Assembly (NCBI RefSeq): GCF_003725735.1
Contig: NZ_RJTM01000120.1
Location: forward strand, 16,642-80,641
Direction of reading: 5' to 3'
From: Sinomicrobium pectinilyticum
GTDB lineage: Bacteria > Bacteroidota > Bacteroidia > Flavobacteriales > Flavobacteriaceae
DNA: 64,000 nt
Positions within the stretch are counted from its first letter, which is position 1; each line of letters starts with the position of its first letter. A program made the translations under genes and the position numbers. A model generated the notes under the pieces. That model saw nothing but the letters and a program-made list of their open reading frames with translations, was not told where the DNA came from and made no database searches. This document shows positions 54,336-63,096 of this stretch, in pieces.

Positions 54336-55640
54336 TTACCTGGAAGAAGTCTTGGAGGTATTGTCACTGAGCAGGGATACGGAACTCCCGTTGTGATTGT
54401 CCAGCTGAAACACCTTTTTAATAAGTTCTAGGCTCTCGTCTGCGGAAGCGTTGTTCTCCTTGAGATGATTGGCGAAATGCGTAGTGATCTTTTGTATGAT
54501 ACGGTTGCCTATGATTTCTGCCTGTTCGTCATTGAAGCCGTTTATTTTCTTACGCTGAAAGTCCAATTCAGCATCTTTTAGTGACTTCAGCTTCTTTTTG
54601 AGTGCCTTTATGGTGGGGGCGAATTTTCTCGTGCCCAGCCATTCCGTAAACTCATTTTTCACTTCGTCTATAATGTTCTCCGCCTGGGGAATGAACGTTT
54701 TCCTCCGTTCCAGGGCCTGATCGGTCATCCGTGAAAGGTGGTCCAGGTGCACCAGGGTTACATGTTTTGTGTCTGCTATGGTGTCATCCACATTTTTGGG
54801 AACAGAAAGATCGAGGATCAGCATTTCTTTTCCTGCGGGGATGAGGTCAGCGGAAACTGTGGGAGACTGTGCCCCGGTAGCAACAATAAGGATATCACAT
54901 TTTTCAATTTCCGAAGAAAGTTCCGAAAGGTCCCTGACCGAGAGGTTGAATTTTCCGGCTATTTTTTCGGCTTTGCCTTTGGTGCGGTTTATAAGGGTAA
55001 TATGATCGTTTCCTGTGTGTTTTATCAGGTTTTCACAAGTGTTGCGGCCTATTTTTCCGGTCCCGAAAAGCAGTATGTTCTTTTCGGATACGTTTTTCAC
55101 GTGGTTGAGTATATATTGAACGGATGCAAAAGAAACGGAAGTAGCCCCGGAGGACAGGTCGGTTTCGTTTTTAATGCGTTTGCTGGCCTGAATAACGGAA
55201 TTGCACAGGCGTTCCAGGAACGCATTGGCGGTCCCATATTTCCGGGAAAGGACAAAACTCTTTTTGATCTGTGCTATGATTTCGAAATCGCCCAGTATCT
55301 GGCTGTCCAGGCCGGTGCCTACACGATACATGTGGGTAATGGCCTCATTGCCCTTGTAAACATAGGCGACCTGCTGGAATTCTTCAACACTGCCGCTGGA
55401 ATTGTCGCAAAGTAATTTGATAAGCTGAAAAGGATGCTGCGCAAACCCGTATATTTCCGTACGGTTACAGGTAGAAATAACCAGGGTTTCATCCAGGCCT
55501 TCTTCTTTGGCCTGTTGAAGTAAAACGGTCTTTCTCTCTTCGTCCAGGCTGAATTTACCCCTAATTTCCGCATCTGCCTTTTTGTAGCTCAATCCTACAA
55601 CATAAAAATATTTTCCCCGGTTAAGGTTGTAATTTTCCAT
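54336..55640 (-). CDS. hemA: Glutamyl-tRNA reductase
   Basis: First committed enzyme of the C5 heme pathway, reducing glutamyl-tRNA(Glu) to glutamate-1-semialdehyde. The 434-residue protein has the nucleophile C58 in STCNRTEIYG, an NADPH-binding LLFGTGKIGRNTCENL near residue 190, and the C-terminal dimerisation helices. HemL, the next enzyme, is not in the window. A -7 element (minus strand, 55663-55670) precedes it, and the AraC-type gene is divergent. Confidence 0.98.
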   Translation of the reverse strand: MENYNLNRGKYFYVVGLSYKKADAEIRGKFSLDEERKTVLLQQAKEEGLDETLVISTCNRTEIYGFAQHPFQLIKLLCDNSSGSVEEFQQVAYVYKGNEAITHMYRVGTGLDSQILGDFEIIAQIKKSFVLSRKYGTANAFLERLCNSVIQASKRIKNETDLSSGATSVSFASVQYILNHVKNVSEKNILLFGTGKIGRNTCENLIKHTGNDHITLINRTKGKAEKIAGKFNLSVRDLSELSSEIEKCDILIVATGAQSPTVSADLIPAGKEMLILDLSVPKNVDDTIADTKHVTLVHLDHLSRMTDQALERRKTFIPQAENIIDEVKNEFTEWLGTRKFAPTIKALKKKLKSLKDAELDFQRKKINGFNDEQAEIIGNRIIQKITTHFANHLKENNASADESLELIKKVFQLDNHNGSSVSLLSDNTSKTSSR

Positions 55641-55662
55641 TAGGTAATTTCTAAAATCGGAA

Positions 55663-55773
55663 CAAAAGTAAAATACCTTCGTATAAAAAAATAACGCTCG
55701 GGGAACTTTTTATGACGCTTCAGGAAATTTTTGTCCTTTCAGATGGTATTATGGCCCAAATACTGTAAATTTG
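55663..55773. promoter_or_regulatory. Divergent promoter region between hemA and the AraC-type regulator
   Basis: TACTTTTG on the minus strand (55663-55670) serves hemA. TAAATTTG on the plus strand (55766-55773) serves the regulator. The -33 boxes are weak, which would suit activator-dependent control, but no binding site is known. Confidence 0.5.
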
Positions 55774-55840
55774 TAGTAATATCAATGGTTTAAAAAACAT
55801 CAGTTTAGAATAATTCTAAATAAAAAACATCGATCAGGCC

Positions 55841-56734
55841 ATGATCATAGAAGATAAAAATATCGCTATAAGTTCTGCCGATGAGGTACAGCTCGAAGAA
55901 GGCTTTTCTATTTTAAAGCTTCAAAATGAAGAAAGTACCGATCAGCATATGATCCGGGAGATAGACTGTAGTTTTATTCAGTTTCATTTTTGTCTCCGGG
56001 GCAGTTCCAGGTTTAACTTTAATGGGGGCAGGTATCACCTTCAGGTGGAGGAAGAACAGTCTTTACTGCTGTACAATCCGCAGCGTGACCTTCCCATAGA
56101 TCTGGAAATGACCCCTAAGGCACAGCTTATTTCATTGCTGATATCCATTAAAAAGTTCCATTCCCTCTTTTCGCATGAAGCGGATTACATACATTTTCTG
56201 AGTGAAGATAACCGGGATAAAAAATATTATAACAACGCGGAAATATCTCCTGCCATGATGGTGGTGCTCAACCAGATGATACATTATAATCTGCACGATT
56301 CGGTGAAGCGGCTTTACCTCAAGGGAAAGGCCTACGAACTGATGAGCCTGTATTTTAACAAACCGGAAGATGCGGATATAGAACAATGTCCGTTCCTGGT
56401 GGATGAAGAAAACGTAGCCAGGATCCGAAGGGCCAAAGATATTATCATAGCCAATATGGCGGAACCTCCCGGCCTTGAAAGCCTGGCCAACGAAGTAGGG
56501 CTTAATCTCAAAAAACTGAAAACCGGGTTCAAGCAGATATATGGCGATTCCGTCTACAGTTTTCTTTTTGACTACAAAATGGAATACGCTCGTAAAATGC
56601 TCGAAGGAGGCGCACACAACGTCAATGAAGTGGGCTTTAAAATCGGGTATAGCACGGCAAGCCATTTTATTGCCGCTTTCAAGAAAAAATACGGCACTAC
56701 GCCCAAAAAGTACCTGATGTCACTCAACGGGTAA
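55841..56734 (+). CDS. AraC-family transcriptional regulator, PchR-like, beside hemA
   Basis: A 297-residue regulator. The N-terminal 190 residues are a sensory domain with FIQFHFCLRGSSRFNF, similar in style to siderophore regulators such as PchR. The C-terminal double helix-turn-helix is at about 205-295 (LESLANEVGLNLKKLKTGF, and VNEVGFKIGYSTASHFIAAF followed by KYGTTPKKY). It is divergent from hemA with 200 bp between. It may therefore control heme synthesis in response to heme, porphyrin or iron; this is inference. Confidence 0.85.
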   Translation: MIIEDKNIAISSADEVQLEEGFSILKLQNEESTDQHMIREIDCSFIQFHFCLRGSSRFNFNGGRYHLQVEEEQSLLLYNPQRDLPIDLEMTPKAQLISLLISIKKFHSLFSHEADYIHFLSEDNRDKKYYNNAEISPAMMVVLNQMIHYNLHDSVKRLYLKGKAYELMSLYFNKPEDADIEQCPFLVDEENVARIRRAKDIIIANMAEPPGLESLANEVGLNLKKLKTGFKQIYGDSVYSFLFDYKMEYARKMLEGGAHNVNEVGFKIGYSTASHFIAAFKKKYGTTPKKYLMSLNG

Positions 56735-56789
56735 ACGGCACGGAATATTCCACTTTCCATATAGTTCAATTATATCAAATGTCTCGGAA

Positions 56790-57233
56790 ATGAAAGACAC
56801 CATATCCAGGTTGGAAGACCTGTTAGCCAAAGGGAGGGAGTTCCTGGAAAACGCTCCGTTGGAGCAGATCAAGTATAAAGTTTCCGAAAATAAATGGTCC
56901 CGAAAAGAAATCCTAGGACATCTTGTGGACTCGGGGATAAATAACCTGGTGAGGTTCATGGAAATCCTTTCCGACGAAATGCCTTACCGGTTAAGGGGGT
57001 ATGATCAGGACGCGTGGGTACGGAGAGGGGATTACCAGAATGTGCCGTTGCCGGAAGTGCTGGAATTATGGTTGCTGATAAACAGGCGGATAATACGGGT
57101 GATAAAAGGGCAAAAGGAGGAAGTATTGAGCAGGGAGGTGCTCCTGGGCAGTGGGCGGATTGTTGATTTCCGTTTTCTGATAAAGGACTATGCGGATCAT
57201 ATGGAACACCATCTGGAACAGATAATACGATAA
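56790..57233 (+). CDS. DinB-family protein
   Basis: 147 residues forming the four-helix DinB/YfiT bundle. Putative metal-binding histidines are H44 (ILGHLVDSGINN) and H137 with H140/H141 (YADHMEHHLEQI). Members act in detoxification or thiol transfer, or have no known role. It lies 55 bp after the regulator gene and may be co-transcribed. Confidence 0.85.
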   Translation: MKDTISRLEDLLAKGREFLENAPLEQIKYKVSENKWSRKEILGHLVDSGINNLVRFMEILSDEMPYRLRGYDQDAWVRRGDYQNVPLPEVLELWLLINRRIIRVIKGQKEEVLSREVLLGSGRIVDFRFLIKDYADHMEHHLEQIIR

Positions 57234-57370
57234 AAAAACGGAAGCCGGTCGTATAATCCGCAACTAATCATTAAATTTGGAATTCTTTTGAATGAAAATC
57301 CCGTTTGCAGTTCCGGAAAAGGTTCCGGGCGCAAAACACACTTAGAAACACGTAATCAGAAATATTTGGA

Positions 57371-58090
57371 ATGAAACTAACCTCAACGCTCCTCGTTGTA
57401 TTGTTCTCTGTAATGGCTTTCGGGCTTTACGCACAACAACAGCAAAATGTACTGGTTTTTACCAAGACCGAAGGGTTTCGTCACGAGTCCATAGAAGCCG
57501 GTGTGGCGCTAATAGAAAGACTCGGGCAGGAAAATCATTTTAATGTGACGCATTCGGAGGATGCTTCCCTTTTTAATAAAGATACACTGTCTCATTACAA
57601 TGCCGTCATATTTTTAAATACTTCGGGAGATATCCTCGATGAGGGCCAGCAACGGGCCTTTGAATTTTTTATGGAGAAGGGAGGCGGGTTCGTAGGGGTG
57701 CACGCTGCTTCCGATACCGAGTTTGACTGGCCGTGGTATGGTATGCTGGTAGGAGCATATTTCGATAATCATCCCAAGATACAGGAAGCGGAGATACAGG
57801 TGAAAATGCCGAGCCATTCTACCTGTTCGCATCTCGGTGAAACCTGGACACGGACGGACGAGTGGTACAATTTCAAGAATATCAGCCCTAATATACAGGT
57901 GTTGCTCAATCTGGATGAATCTTCTTATGAAGGCGGGACCAATGGGTCTTCCCATCCCATAGCATGGTATCAGGAATTCGCCGGAGGACGTTCTTTCTAT
58001 ACCGGAGGCGGACATACGAAAGAATCCTATGGCGAAGAAGCTTTTGTTAAGCACCTGCTCGAAGGGATTAAATATTGCCTGTTCCGGTAA
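57371..58090 (+). CDS. Secreted ThuA-domain protein
   Basis: A 239-residue exported protein with signal peptide MKLTSTLLVVLFSVMAFGLYAQ. The ThuA (trehalose-utilisation, class I glutamine amidotransferase-like) domain shows LVFTKTEGFRHESIEAG, GGGFVGVHAASDTEFDWPWYG and the end PIAWYQEF and FYTGGGHTKESYGE. Such proteins are common in Bacteroidota glycan loci, but this one stands alone between dinB and hemH. Function uncertain. Confidence 0.9.
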   Translation: MKLTSTLLVVLFSVMAFGLYAQQQQNVLVFTKTEGFRHESIEAGVALIERLGQENHFNVTHSEDASLFNKDTLSHYNAVIFLNTSGDILDEGQQRAFEFFMEKGGGFVGVHAASDTEFDWPWYGMLVGAYFDNHPKIQEAEIQVKMPSHSTCSHLGETWTRTDEWYNFKNISPNIQVLLNLDESSYEGGTNGSSHPIAWYQEFAGGRSFYTGGGHTKESYGEEAFVKHLLEGIKYCLFR

Positions 58091-58332
58091 TCACGGTATT
58101 GGATTCTGTTTTTTTTAAAGGGACTGTCCGGTGTTCCGGTAAATTATATCTCCCGTTCTGTGGAATGCGGAGCGGAGGTCCTTTATGCCGGTAAAACAAT
58201 GTGCCGGGGAAAGATATCCGGATAATAAAACTTATCATAAGTTCTGACTATGCGAGATTGACAAAAAAAAGGGCAACCTTCCCTTTAAACCTTAAATAAT
58301 GCCTATTTTTATCCGAAATTTAGAGCAAGAAG

Positions 58333-59376
58333 ATGAAAGGTGTTTTATTGGTCAATCTCGGTTCGCCGGATAGTACGGAAGTAGAGGATGTAAAGAAATA
58401 TCTGGACGAGTTCTTAATGGATGAAAGGGTAATTGATGTTCCCTGGATTTTAAGGGCTTTTATAGTAAAAGGTATAATTTTAAGAACACGGCCAAAAAAT
58501 TCGGCTGAAGCTTATAAAAGGATCTGGTGGGATGAGGGGTCTCCCCTTATCGTCCTGTCCAAACGGTTACGGGAAAAGGTGGAAGAACTGGTTTCCGTGC
58601 CTGTAGCCCTGGCCATGCGTTATGGAAATCCGTCTCTGCTGGCCGGTCTGGAAGAATTACATAAAAAAGGGGTGACGGAAGTATTGCTCATCCCCTTGTA
58701 CCCGCAGTTTGCCATGGCTACTACCGAGACTATACTGGTGCTGGCTGAAAAACTCCGGAGAAAATATTTTTCCGGGATGAGTTTTACCACCCTGCCTGCT
58801 TTTTACAACCATCCGGACTATGTCCGCGTACTGTCTGTTTCCATAGAAGAATCACTTCGGGATAAAGAATGGGAACACCTCCTGTTTTCATATCACGGAG
58901 TCCCCGAAAGACATATCCGGAAATCCGATATCACCAGGTCGCATTGTAAAATAAACGGCGAATGTTGCCGGACCCCTTCTCCGGCGCATCAGTTTTGCTA
59001 CAGGCACCAGTGTTATGAGACGACAAAACAGGTGGCTTCCTATCTCGGCTTAAAAGAGGGTACATATTCCACATCATTCCAGTCGCGCCTGGGGAAAGAT
59101 CCCTGGTTGCAGCCGTTTACCGATAAAACCGTGGCCGGTTTTGCGGAAAGCGGTACCAGGAAAATGGCGATAGTTACCCCGGCCTTTGTGTCTGACTGCC
59201 TGGAGACCCTGGAGGAAATAGGCATGGAGGCGAAGGAGGATTTCCTGGAAAAGGGAGGTGAAGAATTTCATGTGGTCCCCTGTATCAATGACAGGGAGGA
59301 CTGGGTGAAAGTACTTGCTCGCTGGATGGACGAATGGGCAAACCGGGAAGAAGAAACGGTGACGGTAAAGAAATAG
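58333..59376 (+). CDS. hemH: Ferrochelatase with an internal cysteine cluster
   Basis: It inserts Fe(II) into protoporphyrin IX. The 347-residue protein has the signature LFSYHGVPERHI with H188, and the conserved acidic ETLEEIG near 291-297. The segment 205-227 has five cysteines (C205, C211, C212, C222, C227). In some bacterial ferrochelatases internal or C-terminal cysteines hold a [2Fe-2S] cluster; whether these do is unknown. It starts the hemH-MATE-hemJ group on the plus strand. Confidence 0.97.
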   Translation: MKGVLLVNLGSPDSTEVEDVKKYLDEFLMDERVIDVPWILRAFIVKGIILRTRPKNSAEAYKRIWWDEGSPLIVLSKRLREKVEELVSVPVALAMRYGNPSLLAGLEELHKKGVTEVLLIPLYPQFAMATTETILVLAEKLRRKYFSGMSFTTLPAFYNHPDYVRVLSVSIEESLRDKEWEHLLFSYHGVPERHIRKSDITRSHCKINGECCRTPSPAHQFCYRHQCYETTKQVASYLGLKEGTYSTSFQSRLGKDPWLQPFTDKTVAGFAESGTRKMAIVTPAFVSDCLETLEEIGMEAKEDFLEKGGEEFHVVPCINDREDWVKVLARWMDEWANREEETVTVKK

Positions 59377-59543
59377 AGTTAAAATTAAAATATTATTTGC
59401 CTTGTTACGACAATATAAAAGAGCAGGGTAAAGCGCGGATATCCCCTTATCCGGCAACCACAACTCCGAAGGCTCCGCTTTCATCTTTTGTGTCGATCAG
59501 GATATGTACGGTGAGTTTTTCGGGATGTGACATTTAAAAGATT

Positions 59544-60908
59544 ATGGCGAAAATTTCATCAAAAGACCTGGGAGACCAGCCTATAGGCAAATTACTGATA
59601 AAACAGGCTGTGCCTGCATCTATAGGTATACTGGTAATGTCGCTGAACGTACTTATAGATACGATATTTGTGGGTAACTGGATAGGATCTATCGCCATTG
59701 CTGCCATAAACGTGGTGCTGCCCGTATCTTTTTTCATAGCGGCACTGGGTATGGCTATCGGTATAGGAGGGGCTTCTGTGATATCCAGGTCGCTCGGGGC
59801 GCAAAATCCCCAAAAAGCACTGTATACTTTTGGCAACCAGATAACCCTTACCCTTCTGGTTACCCTGGCCTTTGTGGTCGCCGGACTTACCTTTGTAGAT
59901 TCCATTGTATTGAGTTTCGGAGGTAAAGGGGATATTTTTGATCCCGCCAAGGTCTATTATACCATTGTGCTGTACGGAGTTCCTATTCTTGCCCTGTGTA
60001 TGATGGGAAATAATGTGATCCGTGCGGAAGGTAAGCCCAAATTCGGTATGGTGGCCATGATGATACCTTCAATAGGAAACCTGCTTCTCGATTATATTTT
60101 TATCAACCTGCTGGACTATGGCATGTATGGGGCTGCATGGGCCACTACAGGATCGTACTTCCTTTGCTTTGCCTATATTATCTGGTTTTTCCGTTCCGGG
60201 AATTCCGAATTGAAGATCGGCTGGAAGCACCTGGGCCTGCGCACGGATATAGTAAAGGAAATAGGGGCCCTCGGTTTTGTTACCCTGGCCAGGCAGGCGG
60301 TAGTGAGTATTACCTATCTCTTTGTAAATAATATACTATATGACCTGGGAGGTGAAGCCTCGGTTACCGTATATGCCATTATCGGGCGGATGCTTATGTT
60401 TGCCCTTTTCCCGGTACTGGGTGTAACACAGGGCTTTTTGCCGATTGCCGGATTTAATTACGGTGCCGGGATGTATCCCCGGGTAATAGAAAGCATTAAT
60501 ATTGCCATTAAATATGCGGCTTTGCTGGCCTTGCTGGTTTTTGCCTTTATCATGGTGTTTCCCGGCCCGATAGTCCGCGTATTTACGACCGATGCGGATG
60601 TAGTGAGCAATACCCCGCATGCCATGCGCTGGGTTTTTGCCGCAACCCCTGTTATTGCAATTCAGCTTATAGGTGCAGCTTATTTCCAGGCCGTGGGAAA
60701 AGCAGTTCCCGCATTATTGCTTACGCTGACACGACAGGGTTTTTTCTTCATTCCCCTTATACTTGTCCTTCCCCGTTTTTACGGAGAATTGGGAGTGTGG
60801 ATATCATTTCCGATAGCAGACCTCCTGTCTACGCTGGTCACCGGATTTTATCTGAATAAAGAGATCAGGCAGAAATTAAAACCGGCTATTTCGGCGGAAG
60901 GCGAATAA
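59544..60908 (+). CDS. MATE-family multidrug/toxin efflux transporter
   Basis: A 454-residue inner-membrane antiporter with about twelve helices in two MatE halves. LLIKQAVPASIGILVMSLNVLIDTIFVGN opens the first, and FVTLARQAVVSITYLFVNNIL the second, with GVTQGFLPIAGFNYGAG in between. It exports cationic or aromatic compounds using Na+ or H+. It lies between hemH and hemJ, 167 bp after hemH and 81 bp before hemJ. Porphyrin export is conceivable but untested. Confidence 0.9.
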   Translation: MAKISSKDLGDQPIGKLLIKQAVPASIGILVMSLNVLIDTIFVGNWIGSIAIAAINVVLPVSFFIAALGMAIGIGGASVISRSLGAQNPQKALYTFGNQITLTLLVTLAFVVAGLTFVDSIVLSFGGKGDIFDPAKVYYTIVLYGVPILALCMMGNNVIRAEGKPKFGMVAMMIPSIGNLLLDYIFINLLDYGMYGAAWATTGSYFLCFAYIIWFFRSGNSELKIGWKHLGLRTDIVKEIGALGFVTLARQAVVSITYLFVNNILYDLGGEASVTVYAIIGRMLMFALFPVLGVTQGFLPIAGFNYGAGMYPRVIESINIAIKYAALLALLVFAFIMVFPGPIVRVFTTDADVVSNTPHAMRWVFAATPVIAIQLIGAAYFQAVGKAVPALLLTLTRQGFFFIPLILVLPRFYGELGVWISFPIADLLSTLVTGFYLNKEIRQKLKPAISAEGE

Positions 60909-60989
60909 TATCCGCGAAAATTCCGTCCCGGCTAGAATGTCTTAAATACCGATATTATTCCTAAATTTATCGGGACAAATCAGGTTAGA

Positions 60990-61544
60990 ATGACAGATTA
61001 TTATAATTACATCAAATCATTACATCTCATATTTGTAATTACCTGGTTTGCGGGCCTGTTTTATATTCCCCGCCTGTTTGTCTACCAGGTAGAAGCCTCG
61101 CAAAAACCTTCTCCTGAAAAAGAAATACTCGGAAAGCAACTGAAGGTCATGGCCAGAAGGTTGTGGTATATTATTACATGGCCTTCGGCCATACTTGCTG
61201 TTATTTTTGCCGTGTGGTTACTCTTTTTATACCCTTCCTGGTTGAAAATGGGATGGATGCATGTAAAACTTTTTTTTGTGTTTTTGCTTATTCTGTACCA
61301 TTTAAAAACACACACGATATTCAAACAATTACAGAGTGACAGGGCTGTAAAATACTCTTCCGGTTTTATGCGTATCTGGAACGAGGGAGCAACTATTTTA
61401 CTTTTTGCTATTGTATTTCTGGTGATTCTGAAAAACAGCTTAAACTGGATTTTCGGAGTTCTGGGTATTATAGTGCTGGGAATTTTTCTTATGCTGGGGA
61501 TCCGTTTGTACAAACGGATACGCGAAAGAGATCCGGATGCCTGA
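60990..61544 (+). CDS. hemJ: Protoporphyrinogen oxidase HemJ
   Basis: A 184-residue membrane protein that oxidises protoporphyrinogen IX to protoporphyrin IX, the type used by many Gram-negative bacteria. It begins with a conserved histidine in SLHLIFVITWFAGLFYIPRL (H12). It has four or five helices and the basic KVMARRLWYIITWPS segment typical of HemJ (CopD-like family). It completes the pathway between HemF and HemH. Confidence 0.93.
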   Translation: MTDYYNYIKSLHLIFVITWFAGLFYIPRLFVYQVEASQKPSPEKEILGKQLKVMARRLWYIITWPSAILAVIFAVWLLFLYPSWLKMGWMHVKLFFVFLLILYHLKTHTIFKQLQSDRAVKYSSGFMRIWNEGATILLFAIVFLVILKNSLNWIFGVLGIIVLGIFLMLGIRLYKRIRERDPDA

Positions 61545-61625
61545 CAGCATATGGCCCGAAATTTGTAATGTTCGGTTGACGAACTGGAATAACTGAAAAT
61601 TTAATTCGTACCGTTGGATAAAAGA

Positions 61626-63092
61626 ATGTCATTAAGGCTGCGTATTTTTGTCACCATGATCCTGCTGGTGCTCGTTGCCTTTGTGCTTATTGCCGGGGTT
61701 ACGATATTACAGTACAAGCAGCAGTCCGAAGAATATCACCGGGAGCGCATGGAGCGGAAAGAAGACCAGGTTATAGCCAGTATAAACTACACGCTCGAAA
61801 CCACGACCTGGCCCGCCACTACAGAGAATTTGAAGTACATTTTCAGGGATGAGATCTACAAGATTTCCGACGTGCAGAACGTATCATTCAATATTTATGA
61901 CCTGGAAGGTAACCTTGTTACCAGTTCCAAACCTTATTCCGAAGAAGATTCCACCATGCTGCGGCTCAACGATTCCATATTGAACTACATAGCCATGAGC
62001 CCGTATAAGAGGTATGTGGAAAAGCATATGGCGGCCGGCGACAGGTACCGGTCCTCTTATTCCTATATAACGGACATGCGGTTCAAGCCCATCGGGATAC
62101 TCAATATCCCTTATTTTGAGGACGATTCTTTTAACAACAGGGAGCTTCGGTCCTTTTTGTTCCGTCTGGGGGGGGTGTATGTGTTTATTCTTATCATAGC
62201 CATTTTCCTGGCCTATTTTATATCCAAATACATCACCAGGTCACTGAAAACGATCAGCGATAAGCTGCAGGAGACCAGGTTCCGTTCGGGGGTGGCCAAT
62301 AAAAGGATTGTACTGGAACATGCGAGTGAAGAAATCTATAACCTGGTCAATGCTTATAACAGCATGGTAGATGCCCTGGAGGGCAGTGCCGTAAAGCTCG
62401 CCAGGAGTGAGAGAGAACAGGCCTGGAGGGAAATGGCCAGGCAGGTGGCCCACGAAATAAAGAATCCGCTTACCCCTATGCGGCTGAGTGTGCAGAATTT
62501 CCAGAGGAAATTTGATCCCTCTGATCCGGATATGGAAAAAAAGCTCAGCGAATTCTCCAGAACACTTATTCAGCAGATAGATACGATGAGCAGCATAGCT
62601 TCGGCATTTTCCAATTTTGCCAGTATGCCGGCCCAGCAAAACGAAACGCTGAACGTGGTGGAAATCGTAAGGCTTGCCCTTGATATTTTTACCGAGGATT
62701 ATATTGTGTTTATTACCCATGAAGAAGAAGTGGTTGCCAAGCTGGACCGTACGCAACTCATAAGGGTGATTACCAACCTGGTGAAAAACGCCATACAGTC
62801 CATACCTGAAGAAAGAGAGCCAAAAGTAGTGGTCTCCGTGTTTTCCGAAGGAGGTAAGGTAAAAATAACCGTAGCCGATAACGGTATCGGTATTGCTGAA
62901 GAAAACCGCGATAAGATATTTGAACCCAAATTTACGACCAAAACCAGCGGCATGGGACTTGGGCTCGGAATGGTGAAGAATATTGTGGAAAACTATAAAG
63001 GAAGTATTAACTTTACATCGCACCCCGGTAGAGGAACTGTTTTTACCATTGTTTTTCCCAAACAACAACCGGAAGAAGAACCTAAAACATAG
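61626..63092 (+). CDS. Orphan sensor histidine kinase, NtrY-like
   Basis: A 488-residue membrane kinase. TM1 is at about 8-27, an extracytoplasmic sensor at about 28-180, TM2 at about 183-205 and a HAMP at about 205-258. The HisKA motif is QVAHEIKNPLTPMRLS with H276. The ATPase boxes are LVKNAIQSIPEE (N), DNGIGIAEEN (G1) and TSGMGLGLGM (G2). The H-box wording resembles NtrY. The ATG at 61626 is preferred to a TTG 12 bp upstream. No response regulator is in the window, so its partner must lie elsewhere. Confidence 0.9.
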   Translation: MSLRLRIFVTMILLVLVAFVLIAGVTILQYKQQSEEYHRERMERKEDQVIASINYTLETTTWPATTENLKYIFRDEIYKISDVQNVSFNIYDLEGNLVTSSKPYSEEDSTMLRLNDSILNYIAMSPYKRYVEKHMAAGDRYRSSYSYITDMRFKPIGILNIPYFEDDSFNNRELRSFLFRLGGVYVFILIIAIFLAYFISKYITRSLKTISDKLQETRFRSGVANKRIVLEHASEEIYNLVNAYNSMVDALEGSAVKLARSEREQAWREMARQVAHEIKNPLTPMRLSVQNFQRKFDPSDPDMEKKLSEFSRTLIQQIDTMSSIASAFSNFASMPAQQNETLNVVEIVRLALDIFTEDYIVFITHEEEVVAKLDRTQLIRVITNLVKNAIQSIPEEREPKVVVSVFSEGGKVKITVADNGIGIAEENRDKIFEPKFTTKTSGMGLGLGMVKNIVENYKGSINFTSHPGRGTVFTIVFPKQQPEEEPKT

Positions 63093-63096
63093 CGTT

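Noticed and set aside
59447..59533. 28-codon minus-strand frame (MSHPEKLTVHILIDTKD...) upstream of the MATE gene
   Set aside because: Protein-like composition, but frames of this length arise often by chance, and no context or promoter supports it.
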